From positions 14,299,772 to 14,363,771 of the forward strand of contig NC_091944.1 in NCBI RefSeq assembly GCF_041260155.1: a DNA stretch of 64,000 nucleotides, written 5' to 3'. The translations under genes were made by a program, and so were the position numbers. The DNA is from Ptychodera flava (lineage: Eukaryota > Hemichordata > Enteropneusta > Ptychoderidae). Position 1 is the first letter of the stretch, and every line of letters starts with the position of its first letter. The notes below the pieces were generated by a model. The model did not search any database and was not told the origin of the DNA. It worked only from the letters and a program-made list of their open reading frames with translations. Below are positions 39,505-53,054 of this stretch, in pieces.

Positions 39505-39520
39505 TCAACATCTCTTTCAT

Positions 39521-42500
39521 TTACTCCATCATGGGTGCTCCTTCTTCACCAGTAGCATCTGAACTAATGCTCAAATCTTCCAGCATTTCTTGCAGACTGA
39601 TCCTGGGTACTTCATCGTCGTCACTACTTGCTTCGACCGGTACATTTTTGTTGCGGTCTGGAAAAATGGAGAAACACATGGGATTAAGCAAAGAAACTGA
39701 TACCAATCAGTATGTGATCAAGCTATACAGACTGTTCAATCTTGTGCTACAACACAAGGAACACACACTTGCATATAAATGTTCATTTTTGTATAATTTT
39801 TTCAATGGTCAGTTAAAAAGGTCAGAATATCAAGAATGCTGAAGTTGTCAACAAACTAACATACCCTCCACCACTCTCTCCAGAAGACACAATGAAGGAA
39901 ATTACAAATTCAAGTATCTACTACAAATATATAACCACCAGAAATGTATACGTACTGCCAGAAATGCATGTAGACAACAGAAATATATGTGTTTGTAGCT
40001 ACAAGAAATGTGTGTGTACTCTACCAATACATAGACTTGTAGCCACTTGATATACTATATATATGTAGCAATAGAAATATATATGTGTAGCCACTAGAAA
40101 TATATGCTAATGAGCAAATGGCTGCTCTAACAAACTCAACTCTGTTCATAGTTCAGGAAGATAATACTTGACAGAAATATCATGCATGGTCAATATTAGT
40201 GACTTAAAGGCCTGTGTTGGCACCAGATTGTCTCATCAGAAAATTACCAACAAGATCATACTTTCAATGGAAAACAAAAGGCTATCACACCTCCATAATC
40301 CTCTTACAGACTAGAGCAAAGGCGATCCCTGGGATCGCGAACAGTGACTTAACAGATGATGTTGACATGGGGATTTCAAGCACCAAAACAAGAACTATGA
40401 AAATGGTGATGTCAATCGCTGTTAGTAGCTCTCAAATTCTTATTTGTCTGCAAATCAAGAGTATAGAACGTTTTGACAGTTTTGTATCTTACCGATGTAG
40501 ATATTGACATTTTGTCTGTATTCTTGATCCTCTTCTAAGTCTTCCAAGAATTCATTGTAATCCCTGTGTTCAAACAGATGTAGTATTAACAATTTAGAAT
40601 ATCACAAAATAATGACAAACACTGTGCGAAATCTGAGAAACTGATAATATTGCTTATTTCATCTAAAAATTACATTAACGATGCAAATTACTAATGCTGC
40701 AAGTTTTTGCAAATTTGGTCTGTCGGATATGTCCTACAGTCAAATGAACTGGCACTCCAAGATTCCAAGAAAAAAACCCAGAATACTCATTTTAGTGAAT
40801 CTGTTGAAATGTTCAAATTCAACATTTTGTCAGTAGTTTTGGCAATTGAAGATATACATGAGCATGTTTGTGTTCAGAGTTAAAGGCCCATGGTCACAAT
40901 TAATGACTGAGCCATGTCATGATTAATTAAAGGCCTATTGTTACAGTTGATTAACAACCTGTGGTCACGACTAATTAAAGGCCAATTGTCACAGTCAATT
41001 AATAACACAAGGTAACAGTTAATTAATGACCAATGGTCACAGTACTAAATGACCTGAGGTCACAGTTGATTGAAAACCCATGGTTAGCAAGACTTTGTCT
41101 TATCTCACCTCTCCATCTTTTCATCTTCAAGATTCTCCGCATTCTTACGTAACTTTTTCAGTTTCCAATTTCTTCGTTCTTTTCGTGTATTCCTGTCATA
41201 GTGCTTTTTAACAAGCACCTAGGGGGTTCAAACGAGTCAAGAAAGAGAGAAGCACATGAAGACGTCCGCAAGTACTTGTCAGGATACGTGCTAACTTGGT
41301 TGCATGAATACTGCTGGTTCTGACGATGGTTTGTATGTCCTGAGAAGTTCATTTTCTCACTTTTCTCACCTTTGCTTTATGCTAATAACCTCTTTGTCAG
41401 GATGAAACAAATTCAAATAAATTCAATGTTTTATTATCGAAGGGCGGTAGGTACCCTGGTAACTTTAACAGGCCTGGGTGATCCTCAATCATGTTGCTGG
41501 GTTCCTCTCAGTATACTAATATATTCTTAATAGGGCATGACAGAATTGGTTGATGGATTCCAAAATCATCTATGTATGTAACAAAACCTTAGCAAAAACA
41601 CTGAATTTACAAAGGTGGTTTCCTGGTTCATGTATAACTTAAAACCCCGTTCTTAATATTGGAAATTTGCCATATGTTAGTGTCATGAAAATTCTTTTCA
41701 TAATAAGTATGCCTCTGTCCTTGTAACATCTTCCTCAACTGACACTCTCACCTCTCTGTTAAGGACAGATTTTTTAAACTACCAGTAAGAGTTACACGCT
41801 AAATTGAATTTTATTAGTCTATTGATAACGTGTAAAGTATTCACAGTGATACAGTGCCGAAATATGAACTTACAACATCCGGGATCTTATCAGCCTTCAT
41901 GCGGTCCAAGTTGCTATCATTGACATTGGAATTGACGAAATCAAATCCAAGGACTGTATCTCCTGGTTTTAGCAAGTGACCAAGGTGACTTCTGCAGTGA
42001 TACTGGGTGTCATTCATGCCAAGATCTTGTGACCTCGCGACCCAGACATCAGCTAGGACGTGCTGTAAGTGAGTACAGATACATGAAAAGTTACCTCACA
42101 GGGCTGTGTTAACCTCTTAACATTTCCCTCAGTAGAGAAAATGCTGCAGCAGATTTGTGGAATTGGCCAAAAAGCGTGATCCAGAGATGAGTAATGGCAG
42201 AATTGAAAGCCTATCTTACTGGGAGTCATTTAAATTTGCCTCCAATATAAGGGACATCAAAGGCTACTTCTTGTAGGATAAAGGACAACAAAGGCTTCTT
42301 CTTGTTAGCCATACCGGGTAAAACAATGAGAGATTAGTATTTTCCTGAAGTGAACATTACAGTACTATTTTTGCTTACGAGAACAGTGATGCTCAAAACC
42401 CTTCGCAAATAATAACAACCATCACAAATTGCCATCAATTTTGGTGAATCCATTCTTGGTGTATCAGATCAAACACAGTGTGGCTGCCATTGATCACTGT

Positions 42501-45500
42501 TACCTTGTTTGACTTGGCTCCCTCCCCTTTATGGTGGGGTATGTCCTTCCCTCGGATTGGTTCAACTTCAATAACGATGTACGCTGTCAGACTCTTCTGG
42601 TCACCCAAACTGTGAAATGGGGTTCGCCAGTACACTGGTGCTGTCACATCCGCAACTATAATCCCCATCAAATTGAAAAGAAAACAGAAAGGTTTTATGA
42701 GATGTTTAATTTTCATGAAAATCTTGAGGCCAAAAATTCCAAAGTTGATTCAGTTTGGTATATGAAAAATATGAAGTGATAGTTAAATAATAACACATGA
42801 CAGTGAGGGCAATAACATGATATGTGACCTGCCCAAGGGATGGTGAGCCTGACTGAAATATTGATGATGCCCGACCTACAGTCGAAGGTATCAACGATAT
42901 TTCAGTCAGGAGCATCAGCCCAAAGGCAGGCCACAAAGCGTGATATTGCCCGATCTTCATGTGTTATTCATTTTATTACATTGAACATTAAAAACAATCA
43001 CAAAATCCGGTATTTGTACTGTGGGCATCGAACGACAGATTGAAATGATGCACAAATTTTCAAATGACAATTTTAAAAATCTGGTGCAAGAGTTCCTGGT
43101 ACCTGTACAATGCGTGTAAATGCTTCGAACTTGCATTCAAACTTGCATTGCGGGCATTGCGGGCAAGAGCAAATTGAACCATGTTATATCACTTTGTTTG
43201 GAATGTCACGTGGCAGAGTTTTAGCCAATCGCGAGATCAGTACTATAGGTGAGGTGTAATAATTCATGTTTTCCACTTGGGATATACTAGTAGTTTCTGT
43301 GCTCAAAGGTCAGCCTCTTCGAACAGGATTCATATGGGCATCTTGGAATTAATTTTTAGACATCCAGAGTGGTGATTTTCAGTTTTTGGGTCCTACCTGG
43401 ACATTTATACCATAATGATGAATGGAAATGAAAACACTTGGACCGGTATGTATGTAACTGACAAAACGTATAAAAACTCTGAGACTGGTGACTTACTTTG
43501 TAGGGAAACTGGATCGATCAAGTGGATGAGGTTAGACACTCTCTGGCAAACACAGATCTGGCTAATACTTCCCAGTGAGTGGGCAACCTTTGGTGGAAGG
43601 CAGACCACATTATCCTGGAAAGTTGAGCAATGATGGTATAAATATACTCACAGGTCAAATCACATGTAAGAATAACAGTTTTAGTTGTTTTTGATCAGAA
43701 AAATGTCATTATCAGTATTGTATGTTATGACAAGAGCAATTACTTCAAATTGAGAACAATCAGTGTGTGCAAATTTTCATTTCAAAATTTTACAACTCTG
43801 GCGACTCAACTCTCAGACTCCATGTATATCAAACACATGGCAACAACAATTTCCCACGGTTGTCTGGGGTTGAAGAAATCACCTCAGAAGCCGTGCATGA
43901 ATAGTCAGGAAATGTTATGTAGCTTACCTTGCACACTGGGACAATTTCCACAGAATATGTAAACTTGTAATTGTAAGTGTTGCTATGAGTGTCATGTGAT
44001 ATCAGCTGCTGGGAGATCTGGTACCTTGAAAGATGAACAAAAAAGTTGGGTTTTTTTTTATTATTTTGGGGTTGATATTTCTTCATCTTGTTATTTCAAC
44101 AAAGTCTGAGAAAAGCTCCGTTTTCAGAATAAGCTGTCTAACCTGATGAAGACAAGAGTAACTACTTGTCCATCACTTATATTATGGACAAAGCTTCCTT
44201 GTTTTGATTGGATAGAGTATATTTGCGTAATTTAACAGACAAAATGAATACAGAGTAACTGATATTATGTACAATTATCATTATGGGTTGGTACAACTCC
44301 TAATTTATTTTTGTTTGATTATGAAATTTGGTAAAAGATTCAAACCTATCTTAGATTCATATTCATAATCACTGTAATTTCCAATAAACATGGGAAAAAA
44401 ACACCATTACAGAGTTGATGCAGAATTCACGACCCTTGTATTAAACACATGTGTATGCTAAAACTTGAAGATTTACAGCGCAAGCCTCCAGGGCACTGCA
44501 TATATGTGACATGCATTCTAAAAATGTCCATAACTTGTAACAATGTCATACCTGCATGGCACAACAACTTGTAGAAACTCAACCAGTTTCCTGGCGTCTT
44601 GTTTGGAATCGTAGAAAAAATCCACTCCATCATGATGTTCCTTGATATTGACAGTGGATGTGTGAGCTCTGTGCTTGAGAATCAGCTGTTCCAAGTAGAA
44701 GAAAGTCTTTTTGTGTGTCGTCTGTGAAGAGAAAAATATCTTGCTTTAAACATTTCTTACTCCAAATTATTATCAACTCACGTGAAAATAGGACAGTTTT
44801 TATCTTAACCATCAACCCTAATCCTGCCAGATAGTATCACCATCTGCAAAGTCAGTAAAAAGTGTTATTGAGCCAAATCTATACTTGTTTTCACCTTGGC
44901 AACATACGTTATAGCAGGTTTGGTCACTTACATCATATTTACAGTATTTAGGTATTCAGGGACCTCAAACGAAATTGTTCAATGCAACATACAGGACTTA
45001 TTATGACTAACTGGTTGCTACAAACTTGACCTGATGGTGACATATGAACTTGACTGGATCAGGATTAAACATTTGATTCCGGTCTCAAGGAAAATAACAC
45101 CATAACTATGCATCTTGCATTTGGTACATGTGTTGGGCCTAATGTACCATGTCATTGACCCCTACATGACTTTATTACAGCTGGCACTGGCATCTTTATT
45201 TCTATGAATCCCTACATTTCACTCTTTCCGTAACAGCCGAACACATTCACTAATGCCATAATGACTTGCCTTTGCCACTCATACATTTTCCATACTGCAA
45301 AATGTAGACATTAGGATAAAACATACCACCAAAAATACCAGGATGTAAGGTGTGTACATGTCAAGAAAATGGCCAGTATTTCTGTATGAAGTAATCTCCT
45401 TGTACCAGGATGCCTTCGAATTAATTTAAGGTAGAATGCGCCTCGGGGACAGATATTTTGACTCTCAAACTTTTACAAATCTTTCTGACCTACCACTTGT

Positions 45501-48500
45501 GGGGTCTATTTTAAAGCTCTTGATGTAAGAAAACTTTTTACCATCTTAGTTTGTTGAAAATCAAAAATTGTATTTTTCTCCAGAGAGTTAACACAGGGAT
45601 GGTGGCCATTTTGAATTTCAAATATTGGTAATCTTGAGTAATTTGTATCTCTGGTACCAAAATGTGCAGGGTAACCTCCAATTTTTATTTTTGATTTTGA
45701 AAGAGAACGGTTGAAATAATCCTTGATGCAAATTTAAGCAAAAGTTTAAGTCCTTCACTTTCAAGTTGCAAACTACATTAACAAAGCGATGTTCCCAACG
45801 GTTAGCTTTAAACTGAAGTACAGCTAAGTGTTGCCTGGGATTTCTCTGGAATTGCTCTGTATGTTCATACATACCTTCTGTCTGACCTGGACACAAGCTT
45901 TCCAGTAATCCTTGGCTTCAACCCTGTGACAATCTATACACATGTAATTCTGTACCAGGTATTCTACAACAAATACTTGCTGTAAGACGGCCCCTCCCAT
46001 CACTTCCTTCTGAATGGTCAGTTTCACCTTGATCCGCTTGGAGTGAGGCTCTGTCCAAATGAACCCTGCATCGACTAGATGAACCTGTAAAGACAGAATA
46101 TATTCGCTAATTTTCATTCACTGAAAATAACTGAACAGGAAAAAAGGTGAAAAGAATATCAATAATTTCTCCACACTGTGTTGTAAAGTATTTCACATTG
46201 GAAGTTACAGTTTACTCTTTGCAAGTTGACTTTGCAGTAATTAAAGCTAATACATAAATACCTTGCAATTTTAACTACCTTTGGAGATTTTATTGGACTT
46301 GATACATTATGCATTCAATACCTACAAGATGCCAAGTTTGGGTTGATTTTTAACGAAAACACAACTTCAGATAAGTAAATTGTTTTGCAGTTTTGGAGGT
46401 AGAGTCCTTGTCAAAACGGTGTATAGTGGTCACACTCGGGGACCAAGATAAAGCGACCCACTATGTAGCTTTTTTGTAGATGGTGGGTGGGTGTGGCATT
46501 ACTTTCAGTGTAGCTGGACGTGTGTGGAGTGGTGAATTAAGTAAGAGATAATCATAAGTGTCTTGAAAAACATGATACAGGTATTTAATTTCTGTAAGAA
46601 TTGTAGTGGAGATATAAAATCAGTCACAGCAGCTAATGTGACATCTCTTCAAAAACTTACAAAGACAATCAGGAAGGATTCTCAGTTTTATAGCATATTT
46701 CAAAAATTCATATTTCCTATAATATGTTGTAGCCAGGAATTTTAAATCTGGGGACACCATTGTTTATTTTGGGGGATATTTTGCACATTTTGAGGACAAA
46801 ACGCTGGTATTGTCAATAAAATTTTATATTATTTTGTAACAAATTAGTTTCACACAAAAAAAGTAAGGCTATCGAGACCGCATCAGTGTGCTTGGATTTC
46901 AAGAAAGTACACCATATCTGCCACCAATCAGAGCTCAGTCAGACTACAAGCAGGTTATGATATCGAGTCCAGCATTCTAATTACTTTTAATCATAGCTCT
47001 GAAAGTACGTAAATAAAGCCTCGAAATAATCATGCAAAACAAAGGTAATTATCAGTAACAGATATTATTTGCAGACTACACCCATTGAACATAGTCAACT
47101 CATGAGTGCGCCCAAGGTGACCTACAGTGCGCGAGAATGTGGGACACCGGGTTCCGTTTTGGGGACATTGTCGCAAGGGCGCATCCTGGCTGCAACACTG
47201 CCTGTATAAAGTTAATGCAGAGACCTGAACTCTAATTGGCACGTCAAAATTTTTGACAATTCAGTTCTTTGGTAACAGATTCTGCATGGTAACATTGTTT
47301 GCCATAACCATAAAGAGAAGATGGTATATATATTTCTGTTCTCAACACACTAAGTTATGTGGGAAAAAGTTATGCAGTCAGTAACTGGATGAAACCATAG
47401 ATAGTAGGGGGATGATGAAACATCAGGGATGAGAGACAATCATCTTTGTTTGATTCTTTACCTTACTGAGAGCTTTCAATCTTTTCAGACACAATGCCAA
47501 GAGTTCTCTTGACTCCAGGGAACATGTTACCCATGTATCTGGTGGCTGCAGATATCTGAAAATAACAAAACAATTCACTGAGTGTTAATTCTTTGCAAAG
47601 TGGTACCATGTCAAACACCTCCATGAAGAACACTTAGAATTCCACCCCTCAATAAATAATGCAGATTTCAAAAATAGATGCATTTACAATGGACCATTCT
47701 TGGTCTTTTCATCACTATCTTATACTTTCATAACAAAGTCAGCCCTCTATTGGGGAGATGTTGGTCAGACAGTAACAGCACTTTAAATGTAAGAACCAGC
47801 AAAAGGTAGAAAAATATAAAGAGCAGCAGGAAACAAATTCACTTTTGCAATGAAAGTTTTTAATTTTCAATGCAATGACAAATGTATATGCCGCTGTCCC
47901 ATTTTATTCGGGTATTTGTTACAATAATCAAATGTACACGATGTTGAAAATTTTTGCATAAATTTGTAAAATATAGTACAATGTTCAACAACTGTCAGTT
48001 TTACAGCAGCCATTTTGAAGACACCTTGTTGTTTTGCATTTTGTCATGCCATACATTCATTTGAGTTCTCATGCTTCAGAACATTGGATATATAGCAAAA
48101 CTGGAATTTTACACAAATCGTGTGCAGGATATGCCTTTTGTCGTTTCCCTCTTTTATAAAGGCGCAATATACAAAGTATCAACGTTTATTAAACCAGCAG
48201 CAAAAACCTACATTATCGTCTGGATAATGGACATCCATTTTGAATATCTCACCTTTCACATCCTTTGCAGAAGTAAACTATACTCTGTTTTGGGATTCCT
48301 TCCGTGATATCAACTTGTGTTCGGATGCAAGCAACACACATGTTGGCAGGATTGGGCTGAGTGGGAACACCGCATTGACAACAAAGTCTGAAAACAAGGA
48401 GAAAATTGCACTCAATGGAAGTGTTCTGTTCAGAGACCTGAACATTTTAGGTTGAGATCTCAATCCTTTCACATTTTCTGAATTCATTCAGAATGATATG

Positions 48501-48939
48501 CTACGGCAAGGATGATCATGTGGTGCATCCATGGCCAATGGGGGTATTCAGGTAAAGCAACTTATCTACTTGTAGTATACACTGTGTACTTACTAAAATT
48601 CTTAGCCCTGCGTACGATTTATGCTGTGTGTTCCGTGAGCGGGGCGATTAGCTGTAGCGGAACACACAGCATCGTACGCAGGGCTATAAAATTCTGACTT
48701 ACATTTGCTATTACATGTAAAAATACGTTAGCATGCTATACCTACTACATTGAAACCTCAGTACTCGAGAAACATGATCACCATGACCATGCATCATTCA
48801 ACACGATGCCTGTGTCGGTCTACTGTAACCTCTGGTTAATTTACAGAGGGTTAAAAGGCCTATAACAGTACCTACAAATGAATAAAACTTACATGTTGCC
48901 TTGTGTGGCTGGTTTCCCGTCGGTATATACATACTCCAT
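39521..48939 (-). CDS. nmd3: NMD3, 60S ribosomal export adaptor, 12 coding exons
   Basis: Coding exons in transcript order: 48939-48893, 48387-48253, 47555-47462, 46084-45875, 44721-44552, 44024-43928, 43614-43497, 42655-42504, 42062-41874, 41218-41109, 40563-40493, 39657-39521. They join in phase to 509 aa (human 503). NMD3 binds the 60S subunit and carries it out of the nucleus through the exportin CRM1. Seen: N-terminal zinc-binding cysteine pairs (C18/C21, C33/C36, C56/C59) and a later CIDC pair, then VDAGFIWTEPHSKRIKVKL, KKTFFYLEQLILK, ISHDTHSNTYNYKFTYSVE, DVWVARSQDLGMNDTQ and a C-terminal leucine-rich stretch (ISLQEMLEDLSIS) matching the family's nuclear export signal. The start was set by the N-terminus MEYVYTDGKPATQGN, which runs into ILCCQCG like human NMD3. 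A longer overlapping frame over the same bases is a shadow. AATAAA lies only about 17 nt past the stop. Confidence 0.96.
39900..40110 (+). repeat. Diverged minisatellite (GTAGCCACNAGAAATATATG-like units)
   Basis: The phrases CCAGAAATGTATACGT, CAGAAATATATGTG, TAGCAATAGAAATATATATG and TAGCCACTAGAAATATATGC recur at spacings of about 20-35 bp in the last nmd3 intron. Confidence 0.55.
40882..41090 (+). repeat. Minisatellite with a period of about 48 bp
   Basis: The unit starts (AAAGGCCNATTG/AATGACCAATGG) fall near 40882, 40929, 40977 and 41025. Each unit contains two similar half-units with GTCACAGTTAATT. It lies in an nmd3 intron just after the exon at 41109-41218 in transcript order. Confidence 0.7.
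42807..42951. mobile_element. Small foldback element in an nmd3 intron
   Basis: GGGCAATA at the left pairs with TATTGCCC at the right. Internal blocks (GTGACCTGCC with GGCAGGCCAC; CCTGACTGAAATAT with ATATTTCAGTCAGG) pair in register, giving imperfect arms of about 63 bp. No clear target duplication, so the class is unknown. Confidence 0.6.
45425..45775 (+). repeat. Dispersed repeat family, copy 2
   Basis: Partner of 13610-13900, opening with TTAAGGTAGAATGCGCCTCG and sharing GGGATGGTGGCCATTTTGAA. It lies in the nmd3 intron next to the exon at 45875-46084. No coding content. Confidence 0.65.
48603..48686. mobile_element. Mutator-like mini foldback element in nmd3 intron 1
   Basis: An 84-bp hairpin has arms of about 36 bp beginning TAGCCCTGCGTACGAT. 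It is flanked by exact 9-bp repeats TAAAATTCT (48594-48602 and 48687-48695). The TAGC/GCTA ends and 9-bp duplication match the layout of the element at 29507-29675, although the arm sequences differ. It lies about 200 bp from nmd3 exon 1. Confidence 0.75.
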
Positions 48940-49432
48940 CTTCGAGACACGTCCTGGATTCTGTGTGTTCTGTTTCCGAGTCTTTACACGTGTGTCCTTT
49001 GCTTGCGCAAGACGAACAGGAAATACGTTCTTTTACCACCACCTTTGACCCAACCATTACTCATCTGTAACGCTAGAGGTCGCGCTTTCTGACTACGTCA
49101 AGAAAAATCGCCTTTGACCGATGCGTCCTGAACGTATTCAGGATGATATTTTTTTTTTGATTTTTTCTCGGTCTTCTTTCTAGTTAAATGATAAATATTT
49201 TCAGACAAGTTGATTTGTATGTTCGTTCGCTCGACGTATTCACGGTTGTAAATTTATTTTCTTTTGATGGAATAAATTTATCTTTTTCAAAAAAAATTCG
49301 CCTCTGTTGTACAACAGCAACAACAACAACAGCAACACAACTAATATAAACATAAACAACAACACAAACCGACAACAACCAGATTTCTGGGTTCCCTGTG
49401 GGCCAAAGTACGTTTGTGAATCGTTCAGTTCG

Positions 49433-49471
<39 letters not shown>

Positions 49472-50714
49472 GTGAGGTAGAAATCCCCATCCAGTTACGG
49501 CTATGAAAAGATAGTTAATACCTACAAAAACAAACAATTTTAGCTCTACGTTTACCAACTCGAATAACAATTGAATATCAATGACAGGGGTATGTGTTTC
49601 CTTTACATTTGATGAAGTAATCCGTAGTACATCATATAGAACGATGCTAATTTGCTGGTAAGATGAAGATATGTAGATAAAGACATCACATTGACTCAGT
49701 GGTATAGTATTATAAGTAATTGTCTGAGCGGGATGACGTCACAAAATTCACTGGAGTCGACAAAGCTACAGTATAATTCTCAACAAACTGAGTAACTTAC
49801 GCAAGGCAAACCATAAACAAGTGTCTGGTGACTTTATTGATTGCCGAAACAAAATATAACAACAGATTACAAATTAAGAAACACTCGACAACAACTAAGT
49901 TTCCTTTCTTGTCGTGAGTCGTAATGATACAAAGTAAAACCATCGTGTCGTCTTGATTCCCATGGCATCTGAACTTACATCGAAACTTTCTTGTACCTGT
50001 AGTAGCAGTGTGTATGATGTGCTCGAACTCTTCTAACACGCCTAAGCAAATTTTCCCACGTGTCGAGTAAAGGCGGTTCTACTTCGATAACCTGACCCGA
50101 GTGTTGAAGCGCAACACAGAACGAAATGCGTTGTAAGCACGGTACTACATGGATTAACGTGTCTGATCTCAAAAGATTGTCTGTTTTTTGTCCCTGGTTT
50201 ACAGACAAGCACAGCAACATATTTGTAAATTTATCATGTATCTTTACATTTTGAGATAAAAACCTGTTTACTTTTAGTTGTTTACTCTGGTAAATCATAT
50301 AAAGGCAAAAAATGGTAAATCTGGAAATAAACACCCATCTATGTTTTTCTTGTGACGATGCGCATATATCATCATCAATCTTTCTTGTTAGAATTGCAGC
50401 TTAAATTTTCATGATTTGACGCATGAGGTTGGTCTGGGAGTCGCATTAACAAATATTTGTCAACGATATCGATAGTGAAATCACAAATTATATCCCCGGC
50501 AAGTGCTTCGCGAACGGTCGGCAAAACACTTTCAACCCATTTCCACGCAAGATCGTATGCATGAATGTCTGCAGCAGGTGTGTGTGTGTGTGTGTATGTG
50601 TGTGTGTCTCTGTGTCTGTTTTGTGTCTGTGTGTGCCTACATGTCTCCCCGCTTGTCTATCTCTCTCTGTGTTATGTATGTATGTATGTATGTATGTATG
50701 TATGTATGTATGTA

Positions 50715-50764
<50 letters not shown>

Positions 50765-51073
50765 TATGTGTGCATGCGTGCATATGTAGCCACACTTTCT
50801 TTCGAAAACGCTACATATTTTAAGTCAGGTGTTGGTGAAAGGGTTTAAATTCTACCTAGATTTGCGACTGAATGAATTATTATAGCTTACAGACTTTGAA
50901 ACGCAAAAGTATTCCATCGTCTATTGAAACATCGATAATATATTATCAGTATTATCCACACGGTGCTCATCTAATGTCGAATTTCGACTGTATGTTATCT
51001 ATTTCTAGAAAGAAATTTGATAATAAATTAAATATGAATCTTTAATCTTCACATGTATCTCGAACAAGGGAGC
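48940..51073. other. Intergenic DNA between nmd3 and reductase copy A
   Basis: It contains the nmd3 promoter side (CpG-richer near 48940-49110), a run of 33 A (49435-49467), the left edge of duplication unit A (49786) and a long microsatellite. Long frames here come from the homopolymer and microsatellites. A 119-codon frame on - (50334-49975) is unrecognised. Confidence 0.45.
50577..50780 (+). repeat. Compound (TG)n/(TATG)n microsatellite
   Basis: TG runs at about 50577-50630, TATG tetramers at about 50673-50720, then a TG run to about 50755 and a short TATA end. All three frames stay open on + because the repeat lacks stops; none is a gene. Confidence 0.9.
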
Positions 51074-52969
51074 TCATTTCATTTCTGAGCGTTGCGTTGG
51101 TTCGTTGAAATCAAAATCTGGACCGATAGGAATGATTTTATTGCCAAAATTGCTAAAATAGCCTTGTGTACAATGCTCCATATTTGAAGCATTGGCCACG
51201 CCCATTTGCTGATAGACATCGCGAACGTATCCAGACAAGTGTTCGTAGTCACGTATCATGCGCTTGTTGCATTTGAAGCAAATGTAATACGCGTGATCAA
51301 ATCGGAAGAGCGTCGGGAAAAGTCGGATATCAGCTTCGGTCAGTTGGTTCCCACAGAGGAAACGACGTTTGGCAAGCACTTCTTCCAGTCGGTCTAATGC
51401 GTTGAAAAGTACTGTAACAGCGGAATCGTAGGCTTCTTGTGATTTTGCAAAACCAGCCTTGTATACGCCGATATTTATCTCTGCATAAATCCATTCGTTG
51501 AACTCTTCAATTTCCTTCTGTAAACTTGGCGGATAGAGATCGATTGACTCCTTAGCCCACTCATTAAATTCACAATTCAGCATTCGGATGATTTCCGAGC
51601 TTTCGTTGCTCACAATGGTCCCTGTTTTCTTGTCCCATAAAACTGGAATGGTACTGGATAGAGGAAAGGAATACACGTTAAGAAGTGAGGAACCATGCAA
51701 TTAATAGTTTGGAGCAAAGTATTGTACCTGTATCATAAATGTGAATAAATCTGGTGGTTTCTGGTTAACATATGCTATCGAATGCTCATTATAGCAATTT
51801 GAAATAAATAGATCTGAAAATAAATAAATAGAAAATTTCATGTAAAAATCTACAATAAATAATATATACATAAATAAATAAGTAATAAAACATAAATATA
51901 ACTAAAGAACTAGAGCGGCTAATTTGCGAACAGTAAAGTTCGTCATCATAGCGCAACTTAGACCAATTGCCGTGCACGGTTGTTTCTCGAGTCCAAATTG
52001 AAGTTGGGACACAGGCTGGCCGTCTATTAGGTTTTCGTGGGTGCTTTCTTTAGCTCCTTGCTTTATCTTTCAGAGATGTCGGCGTTTCAAAGATGGCACT
52101 CGCCTCCTTGCTTCGTACAGAGTTTACGACAACAAACGCGAAAGGCGAATTATATTTTCTTGTACAAGTTAAAGCAACAACCAATATGCAAAACAATTAT
52201 AATGTCAGTGCCCTAAAGAATTGAATTGACAATGTGTGATTTGCTAATATAAACCCTTGTTAATAGTTAGTTGACTAGATCCTCGATAAAACAAAAATGT
52301 ATATTTACCGCTGGTTGATGCCAACCATGCCATAGATATCACCGATGAATTTCTTTCCGTTCACAGTATCTTCGGTGCACCCTGGAATTTCCGGCGCAAA
52401 TTCGAACCCTCTCTCATCATAGCGTCGAAAGGAGCAGACATCGATCGAAATCACGTGAAATAGCCCCTTAAGGGATAGGGTCAGGACGCAGCGATGGCAG
52501 TAGGGACAGAAATGACCCACGTAGAGATGGTAACGACCTGGTTCGGCTTTGAAGCCCGATGACCCATCGGCTGTTATCCAGTTCCGGGCAGCGCTAACCC
52601 CTGGTACGAATTCACCATCTATTTTAGCTTGTTCGGCCTTTGTACCTAAGAGACAGTAATAACAACATCCGAGGTGATACGATATTTGTGAGGCAATCAA
52701 AATTTTGAAAGTTTTAAAACACTAACGGACGTTTCGGACAGGCAACAAAGCTTAAGTATGTTGGAGGCGCACCTTATGTGAGGTTCGTCGTATTAAAACA
52801 AGAGGCCCGCTCTATGAAGCAACAGCTGAAGACCATGCCAATTATTACACTAGTGAACTCACAGGTTCACTAGCCGAGAATGGTCTGAGAAATATCATCA
52901 TTATAAAATATGAATATTTTTTACTAAAAACGTTTTGGTATTTAGTCAGTATAACTACAAATACAGTTA

Positions 52970-53054
<85 letters not shown>

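Larger units (their letters stand above)
36931..39520. other. Convergent intergenic region between bysl and nmd3
   Basis: This 2.6-kb AT-rich stretch contains the bysl 3' UTR and the short nmd3 3' UTR. No further gene or clear element was recognised. Confidence 0.5.

Noticed and set aside
48872-49057. A 61-codon - strand frame over nmd3 exon 1
   Set aside because: The reading frame MEYVYTDGKPATQGN, starting at 48939, joins in phase to ILCCQCG like human NMD3; the longer frame does not.
49184-49570. A 128-codon - strand frame
   Set aside because: It depends on the run of 33 A read as polyphenylalanine and CAA-rich DNA; no family similarity.
49975-50334. A 119-codon - strand frame inside unit A
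   Set aside because: It is unrecognised and absent from unit B; no splice partner found.
50577-50780. CRISPR-like direct repeats
   Set aside because: Simple microsatellite in an animal genome, with no spacers.
50488-50848. Several overlapping frames of 74-106 codons on both strands
   Set aside because: They are translations of TG and TATG microsatellites (runs of CV, CM, HT, YI).
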